Source: Vicia villosa
Taxonomy: Eukaryota > Streptophyta > Magnoliopsida > Fabales > Fabaceae
Assembly: GCF_029867415.1 (NCBI RefSeq)
Contig: NC_081185.1
Span: 82,716,469 to 82,780,468, forward strand
Reading direction: 5' to 3'
Length of the DNA stretch: 64,000 nt
Under the pieces are notes generated by a model. It was not told the DNA's origin and did no database searches. It worked only from the letters and a program-made list of their open reading frames with translations. A program made the translations under genes and the position numbers. Positions 44,552 to 56,854 of the stretch are shown piece by piece (within the stretch, counting starts at the first letter, position 1; the number at the start of each line of letters is the position of its first letter).

Positions 44552-46869
44552 ATGAATCCTTCATCAAGTTCCTCAAACCAAGCAGAAGAAATGTCTTCCA
44601 CTCAACTGGTTTTCAACAAGCATAGGTATGCTCCATTGAAGACCTGTTCCATTCCTCCATCAGAAATAGAAGTTCTTTGTGAGTCCTCGGTGGATTTTGA
44701 GAATCTGAAAGCATATGGTTTCTAACCTGATGCAAAGATTATGGCACAAGGATGGTCAAACTATCTTGATAGATTGGTTGGACCAATTTATCCGGCTCTT
44801 GTGAAAGATTTCTGGGCTCATGCAACCGTTACTCCAACTACTATCATCTCCTTCGTGTTAGGGCATGAAGTTGTGATAACTGAGAAGTTGATCAGGAAGC
44901 TGTACAACTTGGATGATAAAGAAGGATGCACTGGTCCTCTTCATGCCAGAGTTAGTTGGCTACAGGTTGAAAAACAAATATCGTTTGTTACCGGTATTGA
45001 ATCTCATAAAACTGGTACATTGAGGGCGTTCTACCAAGTCTGGGATGAGATTATTCTGGGTTCTCTCCATCACAGAAGAAGATCGTTCTCCTCCTCTTAC
45101 ATCAGTCCTGATCACAAATATACTCTCTTCTGCATTGGAAGAAGAATTGAACTCAACATCTCCAACATTCTCTTTCAGAATCTGAAGATGGCTATTGAAG
45201 AGTCAAGATATGAAGAACGTGAGAAGTATCCTCATCTTCAAAGAAAGGCTATTCCTTACGCCAGAATGATTTCAGACATTCTGATAGAAAGTGATTTGAT
45301 GGACTCTCTAAAGACTATTGGGACGTCTAAATTCTTTAGAGTCACTCAGGGTCATATCTTCAATGGTTTTGATCTGCTAAGAATGGAACTTATCAAGGAG
45401 ATAACTTCTGTTCCTTTTGTCTTCCCAGATATTCTGACCAGAAGAATTCCAGTTGAAGGCTTTGCTACCTTGTTCCAAGCAGAACTTCACAAGGCTGTTA
45501 AGCATTATTTGGAAGCTTCTGTAAGAACTCAATCTTCTGTTGATCCTGCGTGGATCCGTGGAAGAATGCTTCCTTCTCAAGCTGACCTTCAGAAGAAGGA
45601 TCAGAAGAAGCAAGAAGCAAGGCTGAAGAGAAAGGCTGCAGAAGAAGCTGCTAAGGAAGCTAAGAAGCAGAAGGTTACTTATGACCCTCTTAAAGTAGAT
45701 TCTTTTCAAGCATTAAGAACAGGTAATTTCTCCAGGCAAGTATATCAACCAGCTCCTTCTGAACCTCACAACACCTTCACCATTCCAAATCCTCCTCCAC
45801 CATCTCTTTCTACACCTATCTTGAACCCCACTCCACTAAATGTCTATCCTCCCACACCCACTAATATACCATCCTCATCAACCATCTCCACAGATATTCC
45901 ATCCTCTTCAACCACAGCAGCTCCACCTTCTCTATCCCATCCCTTTCCTACCAGAAAATCCAACCCATACTGCCTTCTCTACCCTAACTACAAATTCACC
46001 TTCAACCCTTCTGAAGCTGAACCTCATATCCACATGGAGTTGTTCAGACATGATGCTATCAGTAGGCTGGGTCTCTTGAAAGATGCCTTCTTCAATAATC
46101 TTGATGATGTTTCTACTAGAAATCTTTGGAGAAGCTTTCGCCAAGATTTTCAAGTTGAAGCTATGGCTGTTCAGAAGAGACTAGTGGCTGCTGCACCTGG
46201 TTATGCTGGATATCTTCTTGAAGTTGATGATGGAAAATATTTTCATCCTATCAGAAACAGGAGAGTTCTTGAGGAGAAGATGTTTGTTGATGATTTGTGG
46301 ACAATCCTTGTAGAGATATTATGGTCTGGAGACCTAGGTATCCAGTTCTGACTGGAGACTTCAAGTGGTTGTTTGACTTTCTGAGGGAACATCCTTCTGA
46401 GGAGGACCCCAATTTTGTCATTCCAGAAGTTGTTGACCCGCCAGAAGTTGAAGGTCCTTCTGCCCCAAGGAATCTTGCTGCCATTCTTCAAGCTCTTGAG
46501 AATGGAGATTCTGATCTTCCTGCTCCTGTGTATGAAGAAGATGCTGATATGGGAGAAGCTGATGCTGAAGTTCATCCTGCTGAGACTATTCCTGTTGAGG
46601 AAAATCATGATGATGATCTGACAATGGAAGCTGCTGCTAAGATTGCCGTCCCTCTGAACAGAAGCTGTGAAGCTTCTTCTGGTGAACCCTCTCTTCTGGT
46701 GAAGACTCTATAGGTTATTCAGAAGAACCAAGCTGAGCTAGCTTCTCGCATGAACAAGCAAGAGGACACCAATGCTGAGTTTCGCTCTTTCATGGAGAGG
46801 CAGACTGAGAGCAATGTTGGGATTCATGACATGCTGGCCAAGATTATGTCCAAGCTAGGGTCGTCTTAG
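44552..46869 (+). pseudogene. Maximus-2 ORF3 (SIRE env-like / plant transposon protein), broken
   Basis: The frame begins MNPSSSSSNQAEEM at 44,552, with TAA at 44,723-44,725. It is then open for 536 codons from 44,741 to 46,351, where a one-base shift moves it to the frame ending at a TAG (46,711-46,713). After that it runs on to TAG at 46,867-46,869. The N-terminal 280 residues resemble the putative plant transposon domain found in SIRE-type third ORFs. A Lys/Glu/Ala-rich coiled coil (KKDQKKQEARLKRKAAEEAA) follows, then a Pro/Ser/Thr-rich linker, an acidic part and a short C-terminal coiled coil. I see no signal peptide or clear membrane helix, so the name env-like is not supported by this sequence. 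The function is unknown. Confidence 0.7.
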
Positions 46870-47869
46870 TCCTTTGTGTCCTAGTTGTTTCTTTATTTCT
46901 TGCATCTGTCTTCTATGCATCTTCCTTGTACTTTCTGATAATTCTCTCTTTTTCAATCAATGAAAATTATCCTTTTTTTTCTCTCATATTGTTTTGTTTT
47001 TCATCTGAATCTCTTGTGTTTTTGATGTTATGACAAAAAGGGGGAGAAAATGTGATAAATGATCTAATTTATATTATCAGTTGCTGGGAGAAAGTCTCTA
47101 CATTTCTAACAAGCATTTGCAAGTTCTGTGTCTTTAAGTGTTTTGCAGGATTGAAGACAATCTCAAAAAGCTCAACATGAGAAGCAAAGACATGGGGAAA
47201 AGCAATTCTGTATGGAATCAAGCTCATGGAAATTGAAGCAAGCTGAGTGCTATGAAGCTTCAAGATCAGAAGCAAGAAGGAAGAATGTTATGATATTCTG
47301 ATGATAGAATGTGCTCTAACATATTCTTATTCCTTATATGTTCTGATGCATGTTTTTATTCTGAATATGCTCTGAAACATTATTATTTTATGCTCTGATA
47401 CGTATTATATGTTCTGATACATATTTTATGTTCTGATTCATTCATGCTCTGACTTTTGTCGTTTAGTTTGTTCTGTAACATTTCAGGATGTAGAGATGCT
47501 CTGATGATACTCTGGTACATTCAACAATGTTCTGATACAATCTAGCATGCAATGATTCAAAAAGTAATTCAAGTTCTGAAGCTGTCCTATGGAAGCAAGA
47601 ATCAGAAGCTATGAATGTTCTGAAGATCTAAGCATATGTGATCGTCTCAACTGAAATGGAAAATACTCAGGGAAGTCCTTTTATTATAAATTTCTTCCAG
47701 TATTTATTTCAGGGGGAGATTATTTATCTCAGGGGGAGATTGTTAATCTCAGGGGGAGACATATACACACATTATGTTTATATGCTTATGCTATAACTGT
47801 GTAATTGTCTTTAGCCGTATGATTTTCTGATTGCAAATTCATATCATTTATATATGTTTTTGTCATCAT
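46870..47869 (+). other. Maximus-2 region between ORF3 and PPT
   Basis: It is non-coding. There is a PPT-like AAAAAGGGGGAGAAAA at about 47,034-47,049, GCTCTGATAC or GTTCTGATAC strings several times between 47,340 and 47,545, and three TCAGGGGGAGA repeats at 47,709-47,760. Maximus-1 has the same order of elements. Confidence 0.7.
47709..47760 (+). repeat. Triplicated polypurine-tract-like repeats, Maximus-2
   Basis: TTCAGGGGGAGATT, CTCAGGGGGAGATT and CTCAGGGGGAGACA occur in a row, about 120 bp upstream of the PPT. Confidence 0.8.
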
Positions 47870-47884
47870 CAAAAAGGGGGAGAT
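47870..47884 (+). other. Polypurine tract of Maximus-2
   Basis: AAAAAGGGGGAGAT directly before the 3' LTR. Confidence 0.85.
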
Positions 47885-49029
47885 TGTTAGAACAAGATTT
47901 GTTCTGATCAATATTCTTAGTTTTGATGATAACAATGTATATGAATTTTGTATGAGATAATGTGGTACTCTAATACTATGCAATTTCCATTTCAGGAATT
48001 ATATAAAGAGTATGCACAAAATCAGCAAGAAGCACTGACTCAGAAGGTTCAGCATGCAACATCAGAACATGGTCTGGCAAGACATCAGAAGATGGTCAAG
48101 CAGAATCAGAACATGGTCTATGGAAGCATCAGAAGAACTTGAGATCAGAAGCAGAAGCACTGAAGTTCTCATGGTATCACGCTCAGAAGCACTTCAAGGT
48201 CAGAAGACAAGAAGATGCTCTGCACCAAGCTGTATTGACTCTGAAGATTCAAATGTTGTATCTACAAAAGATCAAATCAGAATCAAGTACAAGATGGCAG
48301 GCTATGCTGACTGACAAAAGGAACGTTAGAAGCTATGAAAGGCAACGTCAGTAGACACAGCGAAAGCAAGGCTCTAGGTAGTTGACAAAAGAGTGAAACA
48401 TTAAATGCAATGTTGTACGGATCACGCAAAGCATTAAATGCTCCCAACGGTCATCTTCTCAAACGCCTTTAAATATGAAGTTCTGATGAGAAGCAAGGTT
48501 ACGAACTTTGAACATAACACTCGATCCAAAAACGCTGAAACATTGTTCAATTCAAAAGCTCTCATAACTTCATCTTCAACCTCACTTATTGCTGTTGTAA
48601 TATCTTAGTGAGATTAAGCTTAAACTTTAAGAGAAATATCACAGTTGTGTTTATAGCTTTATAAGAAGCATTGTAACTCTTAGAATTTTGTTTACATTGA
48701 GTTGTAAGAACTAGAGTGATCAGGTTGTTGATCAGAATACTCTAGAAAGTCTTAGAGGGTATCTAAGCAGATTGTTCCTAGAGTGATCAGGTTGTGATCA
48801 GTATACTCTAGAAGACTTAGATGTTGTCTAAGTGGAAAACGATTGTAATCTTGTGTGATTAGTGGATTAAATCCTCAGGTGAGGTAAATCACTCCAAGGG
48901 GGTGGACTGGAGTAGTTTAGTTAACAACGAACCAGGATAAAAATCATTGTGCAAAAAGTTTTTATCTTACAAGTTTTAAAGCTACACTTATTCAAACCCC
49001 CCCCTTTCTAAGTGTTTTTCTATCCTTCA
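47885..49029 (+). repeat. Maximus-2 3' LTR
   Basis: This 1,145-bp partner of 28,869-30,014 ends TATCCTTCA and is followed by the duplication tcatg. Confidence 0.9.
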
Positions 49030-49034
49030 TCATG

Positions 49035-49305
49035 GGCTATCTCTGGATCAAGACCACTTGTGAACTCTGGAGGATCCATCCGGAAGAAAGCACGAAAATT
49101 TGGCCCAATTACGGTTTGCGGAAAAGGAACAGGAGCAACTGGCTGTTGTTGCATGTTCTGCATCAATTGCATGATCATCTGATTTTGTTGTTACATTTGC
49201 TGCATCACTTGGAACCAGGGTGCATTAGATTCTCCAACTGGCACTATGGCATTTATTGCTTCTGGCAACACTTTTTCATGGAACATGTGTAAATTGTTGC
49301 CTAAA
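49035..49305 (-). pseudogene. E5 gag, N-terminal middle segment
   Basis: On the - strand it reads LPEAINAIVPVGESNAPWFQ, a Gln/Met-rich stretch, and DPPEFTSGLDPEIAH, which joins directly to DLLASMEM at 28,868 when Maximus-2 is ignored. This is the start of a chromovirus-like retrotrans_gag domain. A stop interrupts the Gln/Met-rich stretch. The right limit is uncertain because the end of CACTA-1 is unclear. Confidence 0.65.
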
Positions 49306-49309
49306 AAAA

Positions 49310-49515
49310 GATCAGGCAACAATTTTTGATTGTTACTAAGACAATTCGCGCAACACTTAGAAAATGTTCCCTAAAAATTAGTTACATATTATTCAATTGT
49401 GATGAAGTGCAAGAATACATTAGGTACAATCATTTACTTGCTACAACATTTCATCCTCACATTAAGTATCTTTTTATTTTGAATTAAAAATTAGTTATTT
49501 ATTTTTGTAGAGAGC
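49310..49515 (+). other. CACTA-1 left subterminal region
   Basis: It is AT-rich with strings GTTGCCTAAAA, AGGCAACAATT and GTTCCCTAAAA in both orientations, like those at 53,860-54,381 and 60,830-60,936. It ends in a likely acceptor TTTTTGTAG at about 49,509. Confidence 0.55.
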
Positions 49516-50300
49516 ACGAGATTAATGTTCACAATCCTCGAAAAAGAAGTAAGTCAAGCAAAGCTAACAATCAAAGAGAAGGTTTTATTCAATGGTTTGA
49601 AACACGTCTCACAGATGAAAAAGTATCTGAATGGTTGAACGCGTTGTCTAGGGGACCAAATGATATTGCTAAAAGGTATTCTGGTTATGTTATTAATGGT
49701 TACAGATTTCATACAACAAAACACGAAGCAAGGCTTAAAACACAAAATAGTGGTGTGACATTAGAAGCGGTAACACAAATTCTTAGAATGCAAAGGATGA
49801 AAATCCAAAAACAACTTGTGTGACTTACTATGGTTCAGTAAAAGATATCATTGAGGTAGATTATTATGGTCAAAGAAGTTATGTATTGTTTAAATGTGAT
49901 TGGTTTGTGGCTGAAGAAGACAAGTATGGGTTGACATGTGTTTACTTAAACAAAAAATGCTATAAAAATGATCCATTTGTGTTGGCATCTCAAGTTCAAC
50001 AAATGCTTCTTTATTGAAGATCCTTTTAAGAAAAATAGACACTATGTTTTGAAGGCATTTCCAAGGGAATCATTTGACATGGGAGAATGTTTTAGTTCAG
50101 ATGGCCAAGAATATGATATTTCAACAAATCTTGATATATCAAAGGATGATTGTGAAGTTGATTTGGTTAGAAAAGATGTACCTGATGATATCTTCGAAAA
50201 ACCTTTGTCGGAACTTCACAAACAACAAGAAAATGAGAGTGGTGATGACACGAGTTGTGAAAGTGATAACGAATCCACTGATGATTCTAGTACTTGTTAA
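49510..50300 (+). pseudogene. CACTA-1 TnpD-type transposase, C-terminal remnant
   Basis: The sequence shows FIQWFETRLTDEKVSEWLNA, then RYSGYVINGYRFHT, then a DUF4216-like domain (YYGSVKDIIEVDYYG, FKCDWF) and an acidic end (SCESDNESTDDSSTC, TAA at 50,298-50,300). This matches the region after the catalytic domain in En/Spm TNP2-type transposases. The DDE catalytic domain is absent. There are shifts near 49,790 and 50,005. The element therefore cannot cut itself out but might respond to an active relative. Confidence 0.75.
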
Positions 50301-50477
50301 TCAATGTTTTTTAGGTAGTGTTTAGCATATGTTTTCCCAAATTTTTTATATCATTTTTTACAAATATTTGTTACTGTGTTTTTCACTTATGTTAATAGAT
50401 TGTGTTTGAATATTGTTTGTATTGTATAATTATGTCATTTTATGTTTTCCCCTTTGTAGATCATCATTGTAGCCACA

Positions 50478-53400
50478 ATGGACACGGTAGTGGGTTTAAA
50501 AGATGGTGGATCTCTTAGAAAGATTGATTTAAGTCCTACTAAAAGTTGTGATTTTTATATCCAAGCAAAATCAAGCAAGGAGTTAGCAAAGAAATTCAAG
50601 CAAATTAAGAAGGAAAAAATTGACAAGTTACATGAGAGGCTACAAGGCAACAATAGAGAAATGGTTCAAGAGATTGATGAAGTTGTAGATGGTAAATCAT
50701 TTTATTTTTTCATGATTATGACTATAAAAAATTACATTTGACTATCAATTCCTAATACACTTTTTATGAATTTTCACTAAAATTAGAAACACCTAAAAAA
50801 AGAACTCAAAAGGTTGGTGGTAATTTGGATAACGAAATTGTTACAAAGAAAATGGAGAAACCCAAGCTTGGGCAACCACAAGGTAAGTAATTTTATTGTT
50901 TATTATGATTATGTACATTTCTTTTATGTTATCATATATACTTCAAATTATTCCAAGAGCAAAGTTGTAAAATAATTTCCAATGGCTTGAGGTTAGCTTA
51001 ACAATGTTGGTTTTATAGTCCGTTGAAACTTGTAACAGTGAGACAATGTTGAAACACTGTTAAGTTAAACTTTTATGAGTAATATAGTGCAGAAACAGTT
51101 CAGAAATAGCAAAAACATTGCTGAAACAATGTATAAATAGTTCAGAATAGTTCAGTTATGCAAAAAAATTAATAAAATCAGTGTTTAAATATGTAAAAAC
51201 AGTGCAGAGACAATGTTGTATTGTTAAATTAGTATTCTTTCTTTATTCAGTTAGTGCTCTTTCTTTGTGTTCAATTACTCTTTGATGTTTCCAAAAAATA
51301 CTTTAAATTATTCATAATATATATCTTTTGAATTATTTTCACTAAATTAGAAACACAAAAGAGAACTCATGGAAAAGCTACAACCAATGGATTGCACGGG
51401 AGACTACATGCAAATGATAGAGAAAGAGTTCCAAAGGGTGATAGAAAATTGGACAAGACCATTGCTACAAAGAAAATTGCTACTAGACGCAAAAAAGAAT
51501 AAAAGACGCTTCTGGATATATACTAAGGTATGTGTGTGTATATATAAATTTGAACGTCTAATTAACTAGACGCAATTATTTTATCTGATTTACATAAATT
51601 GCTACTATTTGAACATTCCTAGAATTTTTCTGAACTTCTTTAACATTTTAAGGAATTTATATCAGATTTAAGAAATGGGGAAATTAATGGTTTTCTGTTT
51701 CAATTTTCCATTTTGTTAGTGTTAGAATACAAAACAGTTTAGTTACTAGTGTCCATCAAATCCATAGGGCCCATTGCAAGCTACAGAAATACTAATACTT
51801 GTAGTTATATGTGTCATACCAATATACAAATATGGTGTCACTCCAATAGATATGTGTCATACCAATATACAAATATGGTGTCACTCCAATAGAATTGAAA
51901 GATTCGAGGCTGTATGGATTAACTACTTTTAGTTTATAAATAATTTGTGATTTCAAAGTGGAAGAGATTAGGATAATTAGGTGGGAGATGTACTTTGGAG
52001 AGGTGTTATTAATGGACTAACTAATTTCTTCTGTGACAGTATGACATGATGCATTTTGGTGCCAACCACCATAGTCCCCAACACCTATTATATGGGAGTA
52101 TGGCATGATTTCTAAGTGGAAGAGATTAGTATAATTATATTATAATCACTCATGACCAGTGTTATCAAAATTAAATAAAGTTTCTTGATCTTGTTTTATC
52201 ATATATGAATGTGTAGCGGAAGTTTATCTTACCGATTGAAGCACGAAATTGGGTTGTGACTACTGTTAGAGATGCCGGAGAAGATATAAACATAAAATCA
52301 AGAAGAATCATATTTTGAAGTATTCCAACATGACTGAGAGACTCAAACATCGTCCTCCAAAGGTGCCAGAAGCTCATTTTAGAAACCTTTGTGAATATTG
52401 GAATAAGGAACATATACGAGTAAGAAATAATTATTTATGAATTATGAACCTTTTTTACATATGATATATTGAATTAAGATTTATATTATAATAATTTCTT
52501 CAACTTTAAATGCAGGAAATTAGTGAAAAGAACACTAAAAATAGAGCTCAACTAAAGTGGGTGCATCGAATGAGTCCCAAAAACTTCTCTTTGACTCGTG
52601 AAAAATTGGTAAATTCTATTTAATTCATGGGATATTATTATGCATTTTATTTAATTTATTTTTCTGCAATTGACATTATAATATGGGATGTTTTGTTTTG
52701 GAATTTTTGGGATTGTGCAGCATGCAAAAGAAAAAAGAGAGCCCACTCAATCTGAAATTTTTGTTGAAACTCGGAAAGGAAATAAAGCAAAAGAGATGGA
52801 TGCAGAAACTGGAAAAATAGTTGTATGTCAAAATTTAATGTTACAGTACATTATATTTACTTAATATATTTGGAAAACATTCTCTATATTAGTAGTTTAT
52901 ATTACTTTAAATCTTTGCTAGTCCCAACTTCAAGAAATGGCTGGAAATGAGGAAAGTGATACAGAGGCTTTTGAAGCTGTTTTTGGAAAGGAGCGTCCTG
53001 GAAGGGTACGTTGTTATGGGAGAAACATAACTAAAACTTCCTTAAAGCGAAAGTCGGAGATCAATGCTTTGAAAAAAGCACACAATGAAGAGGTCTCTAC
53101 ATTGAGGAACGATTTGAAGATAAGATTGGTAGATTGCAAAATGCTTTTAAGACATTAATGCAACATTGCAATCCTCAAATTAATATGGAGTCAATAGAAG
53201 ATTTGTTAGGATTATCCTATGGAGATGCTAATAGTGATCCAAAGGAGAGTGGCCCACAAATGCATTCATCTACATCGGCTCATGCTCCATGTATTCTAAA
53301 GGTAATTTAATCTATTACATTCAAGAGTGGTTAATTTTTCTTTTGAATAAACAAGATTTTTGTTGGTTTAAACTATGCCTAATCAAAAATGATTATTTAG

Positions 53401-53859
53401 ATCATTCAATAATGATGATTCTGTCTTAATGTTCAGCTTGCTATATATTGTCATCTTAATGAAACCTTTATTGAATTTAGTCTTGGTTGCATTTCATTGG
53501 AATTGAGTTCCTCTTTTCAATTCTGAATTTCAAAATTTTCAACCAATTACTCTACTTGTTTGAGATATATTATTACATTTATGTGGCAAGGCATCTATAA
53601 AATTTATAGAGAAGTTAAACGTTTTAACAAGTTTTTTCATTCTCTTAAGCAGCAAAGTATCAATGAAGATGATGATGAGGACAACGGTGCAAGTGATGAA
53701 ATTCAAGAGGACGACTTAAGTGATGAGGATGAAATAAGTGATGAATTTCAAGAAGACGACATAAGTGATGACGACATAGGTGATGACCTTCAAGATGATG
53801 ATTTAAGTGATGAAGAAGAGGATGATGTAGATGACAACGAGTTGGACAAATTTAAATGA
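50478..53859 (+). pseudogene. CACTA-1 TnpA-like gene (Ptta/En/Spm family), several exons
   Basis: I read exon-like segments at about 50,478-50,690, 50,788-50,881, 51,350-51,528, 52,240-52,420, 52,516-52,609, 52,721-52,825, 52,922-53,300 and 53,650-53,859, most with GT and AG at the borders. The segment from 52,330 on (RPPKVPEAHFRNLCEYWN, KNTKNRAQLKWVHRMSPKNF, PTQSEIFVETRKGNKAKEMD) is like the plant Transposase_24/PTTA family, a DNA-binding partner of TnpD that binds subterminal repeats. Segments 2 and 3 look like duplicates of each other. A shift near 53,118 breaks the coiled-coil part. The last segment encodes an acidic Asp/Glu-rich tail ending DNELDKFK. Exon borders are approximate. Confidence 0.6.
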
Positions 53860-54381
53860 GTTGGATTTTGTTGTTTTAAGCTTCTACTTAAGCATTGAAC
53901 TTAAAAAAAAAACTATCTATTTTGTCATTTTGCTAGACTTAGATTTATAAGTGTTAAACTTGTAGTATTAGACATTTTATGTATTTGAGTTAACGCTTGA
54001 AGATTTTATTAACAAATTTTTTGTGGTACATGTAATATATGTTTTGGGTAATTATTATTTGAATTGCTTATCTCATGAAAAATATGGTAAAACTTGAACT
54101 TTGTAATTTATACAGTTATTTACCAAGTATTCTATCCATTTCATTTTTAGGGAACAATTTGTAATTGTTACTAAATATGACAACATTTGAAAATCGTCCC
54201 CTTAAAGTGAGCTCACTTGATCACTTTTAGGGAACGTTTTACCGATGTTGCACTTTGTAGCAACACCTTAGAATCGTTGCCTCAAATAGTAAGCAAAAAC
54301 GTCCCATTTTCCTGTATTTTAGGCGACGTTTAATAAAATTGTGGCCTAAAAGTGAAAATAAACGTCCCCTAAAATAATAGG
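53860..54381 (+). other. CACTA-1 right subterminal region (first part)
   Basis: It is non-coding. Strings such as TTTTAGGGAAC, AATCGTTGCC, AACGTCCC and GGCGACGTTTA recur here and match the ends of the element. It continues at 60,825 after the Athila-type insertion. Confidence 0.6.
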
Positions 54382-55743
54382 TGATAGGAAAATAGCAAGT
54401 GTACTATTTTCGCCTATGTAGTAGTAATGGGAAAATCCCAAGTATCGAATCTCAAGGACTGCTTGACGATATAGAGTTTTATCAGTGTTTCAATTAAACA
54501 AAAGTTCAAAAGGTTGTTTTGATTGGTTTTGCAAATAAAGTAAATAAACAGAATAATAGAACTATGAATAGAGATGAGTAGATTGCTAGGGACGGTGAAT
54601 GATTCTTCATGCAACGAATTCTCTGTCTCAATACAATAACATGCTTTTCATAGTTAATTACCGGTTCTTTAGAGTATCTAATCCTAAGGCCTTAGTGAAA
54701 AGATCTTTGACCTCACAACCTAATTACTATGTCCATAGATAATTACGGTTATGATCAAGCATTCCAATAACAAGAACTTCCGGTTACAATATGATATCCC
54801 TAGTCCTAGGTGATATAGATATTATATGTTCTTAATCATGTCCACAAATAATATGCCGTCCAGCTACACTATTCATTCATATTCAGAATCCGTTTTTCTG
54901 ACGGATAAAGCATTATTAACGGATGAAGAACAAATTAACAAATACGAAAAGTAAAATAGTTATTGCATCAATTGAATGAATTCATCACAATCAGAATCAG
55001 GGTCACCCCCCTAGCAATGGGGGGTTTAGCTACTCATGAAAATAACAGAAACCATAGTGTAAATTGTAGACATTACAGATAAATGAAGGAAATCCAATCT
55101 TCAATGGCAAAAGCTCATAGAAATCTTCAATCCCTGCATAGAATCTGAGTTCTCCAGCCTTCTACAGTGTATTTTCGCTCCCAAATTCGTCCAACCCCTG
55201 TCCAAACGCAACCTCCTCCTTTTATTTCTGCCAAACTGGGCTTTTCAGCAAGAAAGCCCATTCTTTTACGTGCACACGCGTGTGGACACGCGTTTGGTGG
55301 CTGTGACACGCGTCCTGGGACGCGTCTGGGCAGGGGCAGGCATTCCTTTGTAATTCTGGCAGCTGGGACGCGTGTGGGCACGCGTCTGGCAGTCTGGGAC
55401 GCGTCTGGGCACGCGTTTGATGGCTTGGGACGCGTCTGGGCACGCGTTTGGTCAACAGACCTCAGCATTTCACTTCCACACGCGTTTGGGGACGCGTTTG
55501 AGCAGCAGGATGCACTTTCATAGGCTCCACACGCGTGTGGGGACGCGTTTGGCCAGGCCATGTGCTTTTTCATCAGTTTCTTCACGTTTCGCACTGATTT
55601 TCTCCATTTCATTCATCTGAGCCTACAAACACTTAAACACAAAACCAAAGCATAAAATGACGAATAATAAATTAAAACATAAAATAAAATACTTAAAGAT
55701 AACTAAAAACAGCGGTAAAAATACGTGTGAAAACCACTGATCA
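54382..55743 (-). repeat. Athila-type element 3' LTR
   Basis: It is next to the polypurine tract at 55,744. At 55,270-55,560 it carries 14 ACGCGT palindromes. The 161-codon frame across this zone (55,127-55,612, - strand) is a product of that repeat and is not annotated. Confidence 0.9.
55270..55560 (-). repeat. Array of 14 ACGCGT motifs in the LTR
   Basis: ACGCGT is followed mostly by TTGG, CTGG or GTGG on the + strand and spaced irregularly from about 10 to 50 bp. The matching array in the other LTR is at 60,346-60,636. It is strikingly rich in CpG against AT-rich surroundings. Confidence 0.85.
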
Positions 55744-56854
55744 AACTCCCCCAAACTTAAACCGTTGCTTGACCTCAAGCGACAATTACAAGAGTTAATG
55801 ACCTTCAAGGCACATCGGTATTCATACGTGAGATATCCAGTTTTATTGATCAAGAAACAGTGGTCCGACATTCACATGACGCGACGAGTTTCTGCTCCCA
55901 CTTTAAACCTTAAGCTCCCCTTTTCGATACCTCTCCAACTATGCTTTGCACTTAAGTCTCTTTCCGATTTTCCTCCTCTTTCATTCGGACAATCACATTA
56001 CGGCACTGTATTTCTCATAATAATCATCACATGCATGAGACAGATCAAGACTTTATATTTTCTTTTCTCTGGCATCAAACGAGCAGCATTTGCTACTTTC
56101 TTATTACCGATGAAATTTTCAAACTTTACAGTTGTATATTGTCATTTTGGACGACGTTTGGGGATCAACCTCCTTTGGGCTGAATAACCGGGTAAGGGTT
56201 ACCCAACTTAGCGAGCCGGTTGCCTTTTACCGCCTTTTCATCATTTGGTGCCAACCTTATATCCTTTATTTATTATTATTTTTTTTTTCAACCAATCATC
56301 ATGCATGTGAATCTGAATTATGCCAGACTGTATCAATAAACTACTCGAGGAGTACTTCTCAGGATACAAGTACTATGGTGCAAATCTACACGTTGGACTC
56401 GTATTTCATTTAAGGAACCAAGGGTGTTTAACCAAACCTCTTCTTGTCACATTATTCCGAACTTCCTGTCCTCAACCAATCCTCCCTTCATCTCTATATA
56501 CTATTCCCGATCGCTCTTTAAGATCCAAACTCTTCAAAATTTAAAAATTTCGGTTAAAATTTGGGAGAATGATTTTGTAAGTCTTACACATATTATAGCA
56601 GCAAAATAAATTAAAAATGCAAAGAGTGAAACCTCCCCCAAACTTGAACAAAACATTGACCTCAATGTTTTAGAACAAGCCCGAGAGAGGTGACTCACAG
56701 AGGGTACTGCACTCCATAGCTTCCACTTGAAATGCCCCTTTTATTTTCTGAAAATAAAACAAACAAACAGAGAAATTAATTATTAAAACTGTGGGTTGCC
56801 TCCCACGAAGCGCTTCGTTTAACGTCGCATGGCTCGACGGTCCATTACCCTTTA
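55744..56854 (-). other. Athila-type 3' region with two PPT-plus-hairpin modules
   Basis: It is non-coding. At 55,744-55,757 and 56,632-56,645 are CTCCCCCAAACTT strings (polypurine on the - strand). Each is followed 10-15 bp later by an inverted repeat with core TTGACCTCAA: GCTTGACCTCAAGC (55,767-55,780) and an 9-bp-arm copy at 56,651-56,670. The first is the PPT proper. No env-like or pol remnant was seen between them. Confidence 0.7.

Larger units (their letters stand above)
28869..49029 (+). mobile_element. Maximus/SIRE Ty1/copia element (Maximus-2), with a nested insertion
   Basis: LTRs of 1,146 and 1,145 bp (28,869-30,014; 47,885-49,029) are flanked by the duplication tcatg (28,864-28,868; 49,030-49,034). 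The order is PBS, gag, pol, a promoter-like block, ORF3, polypurine repeats and PPT. A Tekay-like element at 31,756-40,768 splits gag. Removing the insertion leaves about 11.1 kb. I counted roughly 28-30 differences between the LTRs, so it is clearly older than Maximus-1. gag, pol and ORF3 all carry breaks. It inserted into the gag of E5. Confidence 0.93.

Noticed and set aside
44552..46869. Retroviral-type envelope gene
   Set aside because: SIRE third ORFs are often called env-like, but I see no signal peptide, fusion-type segment or clear membrane helix here. It is described as ORF3 of unknown function.
55127..55612. 161-codon frame rich in Arg, Pro, Ala and Cys (- strand), repeated at 60,203-60,688
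   Set aside because: It lies wholly inside both LTRs and its composition comes from the ACGCGT array. There is no independent sign of a protein.
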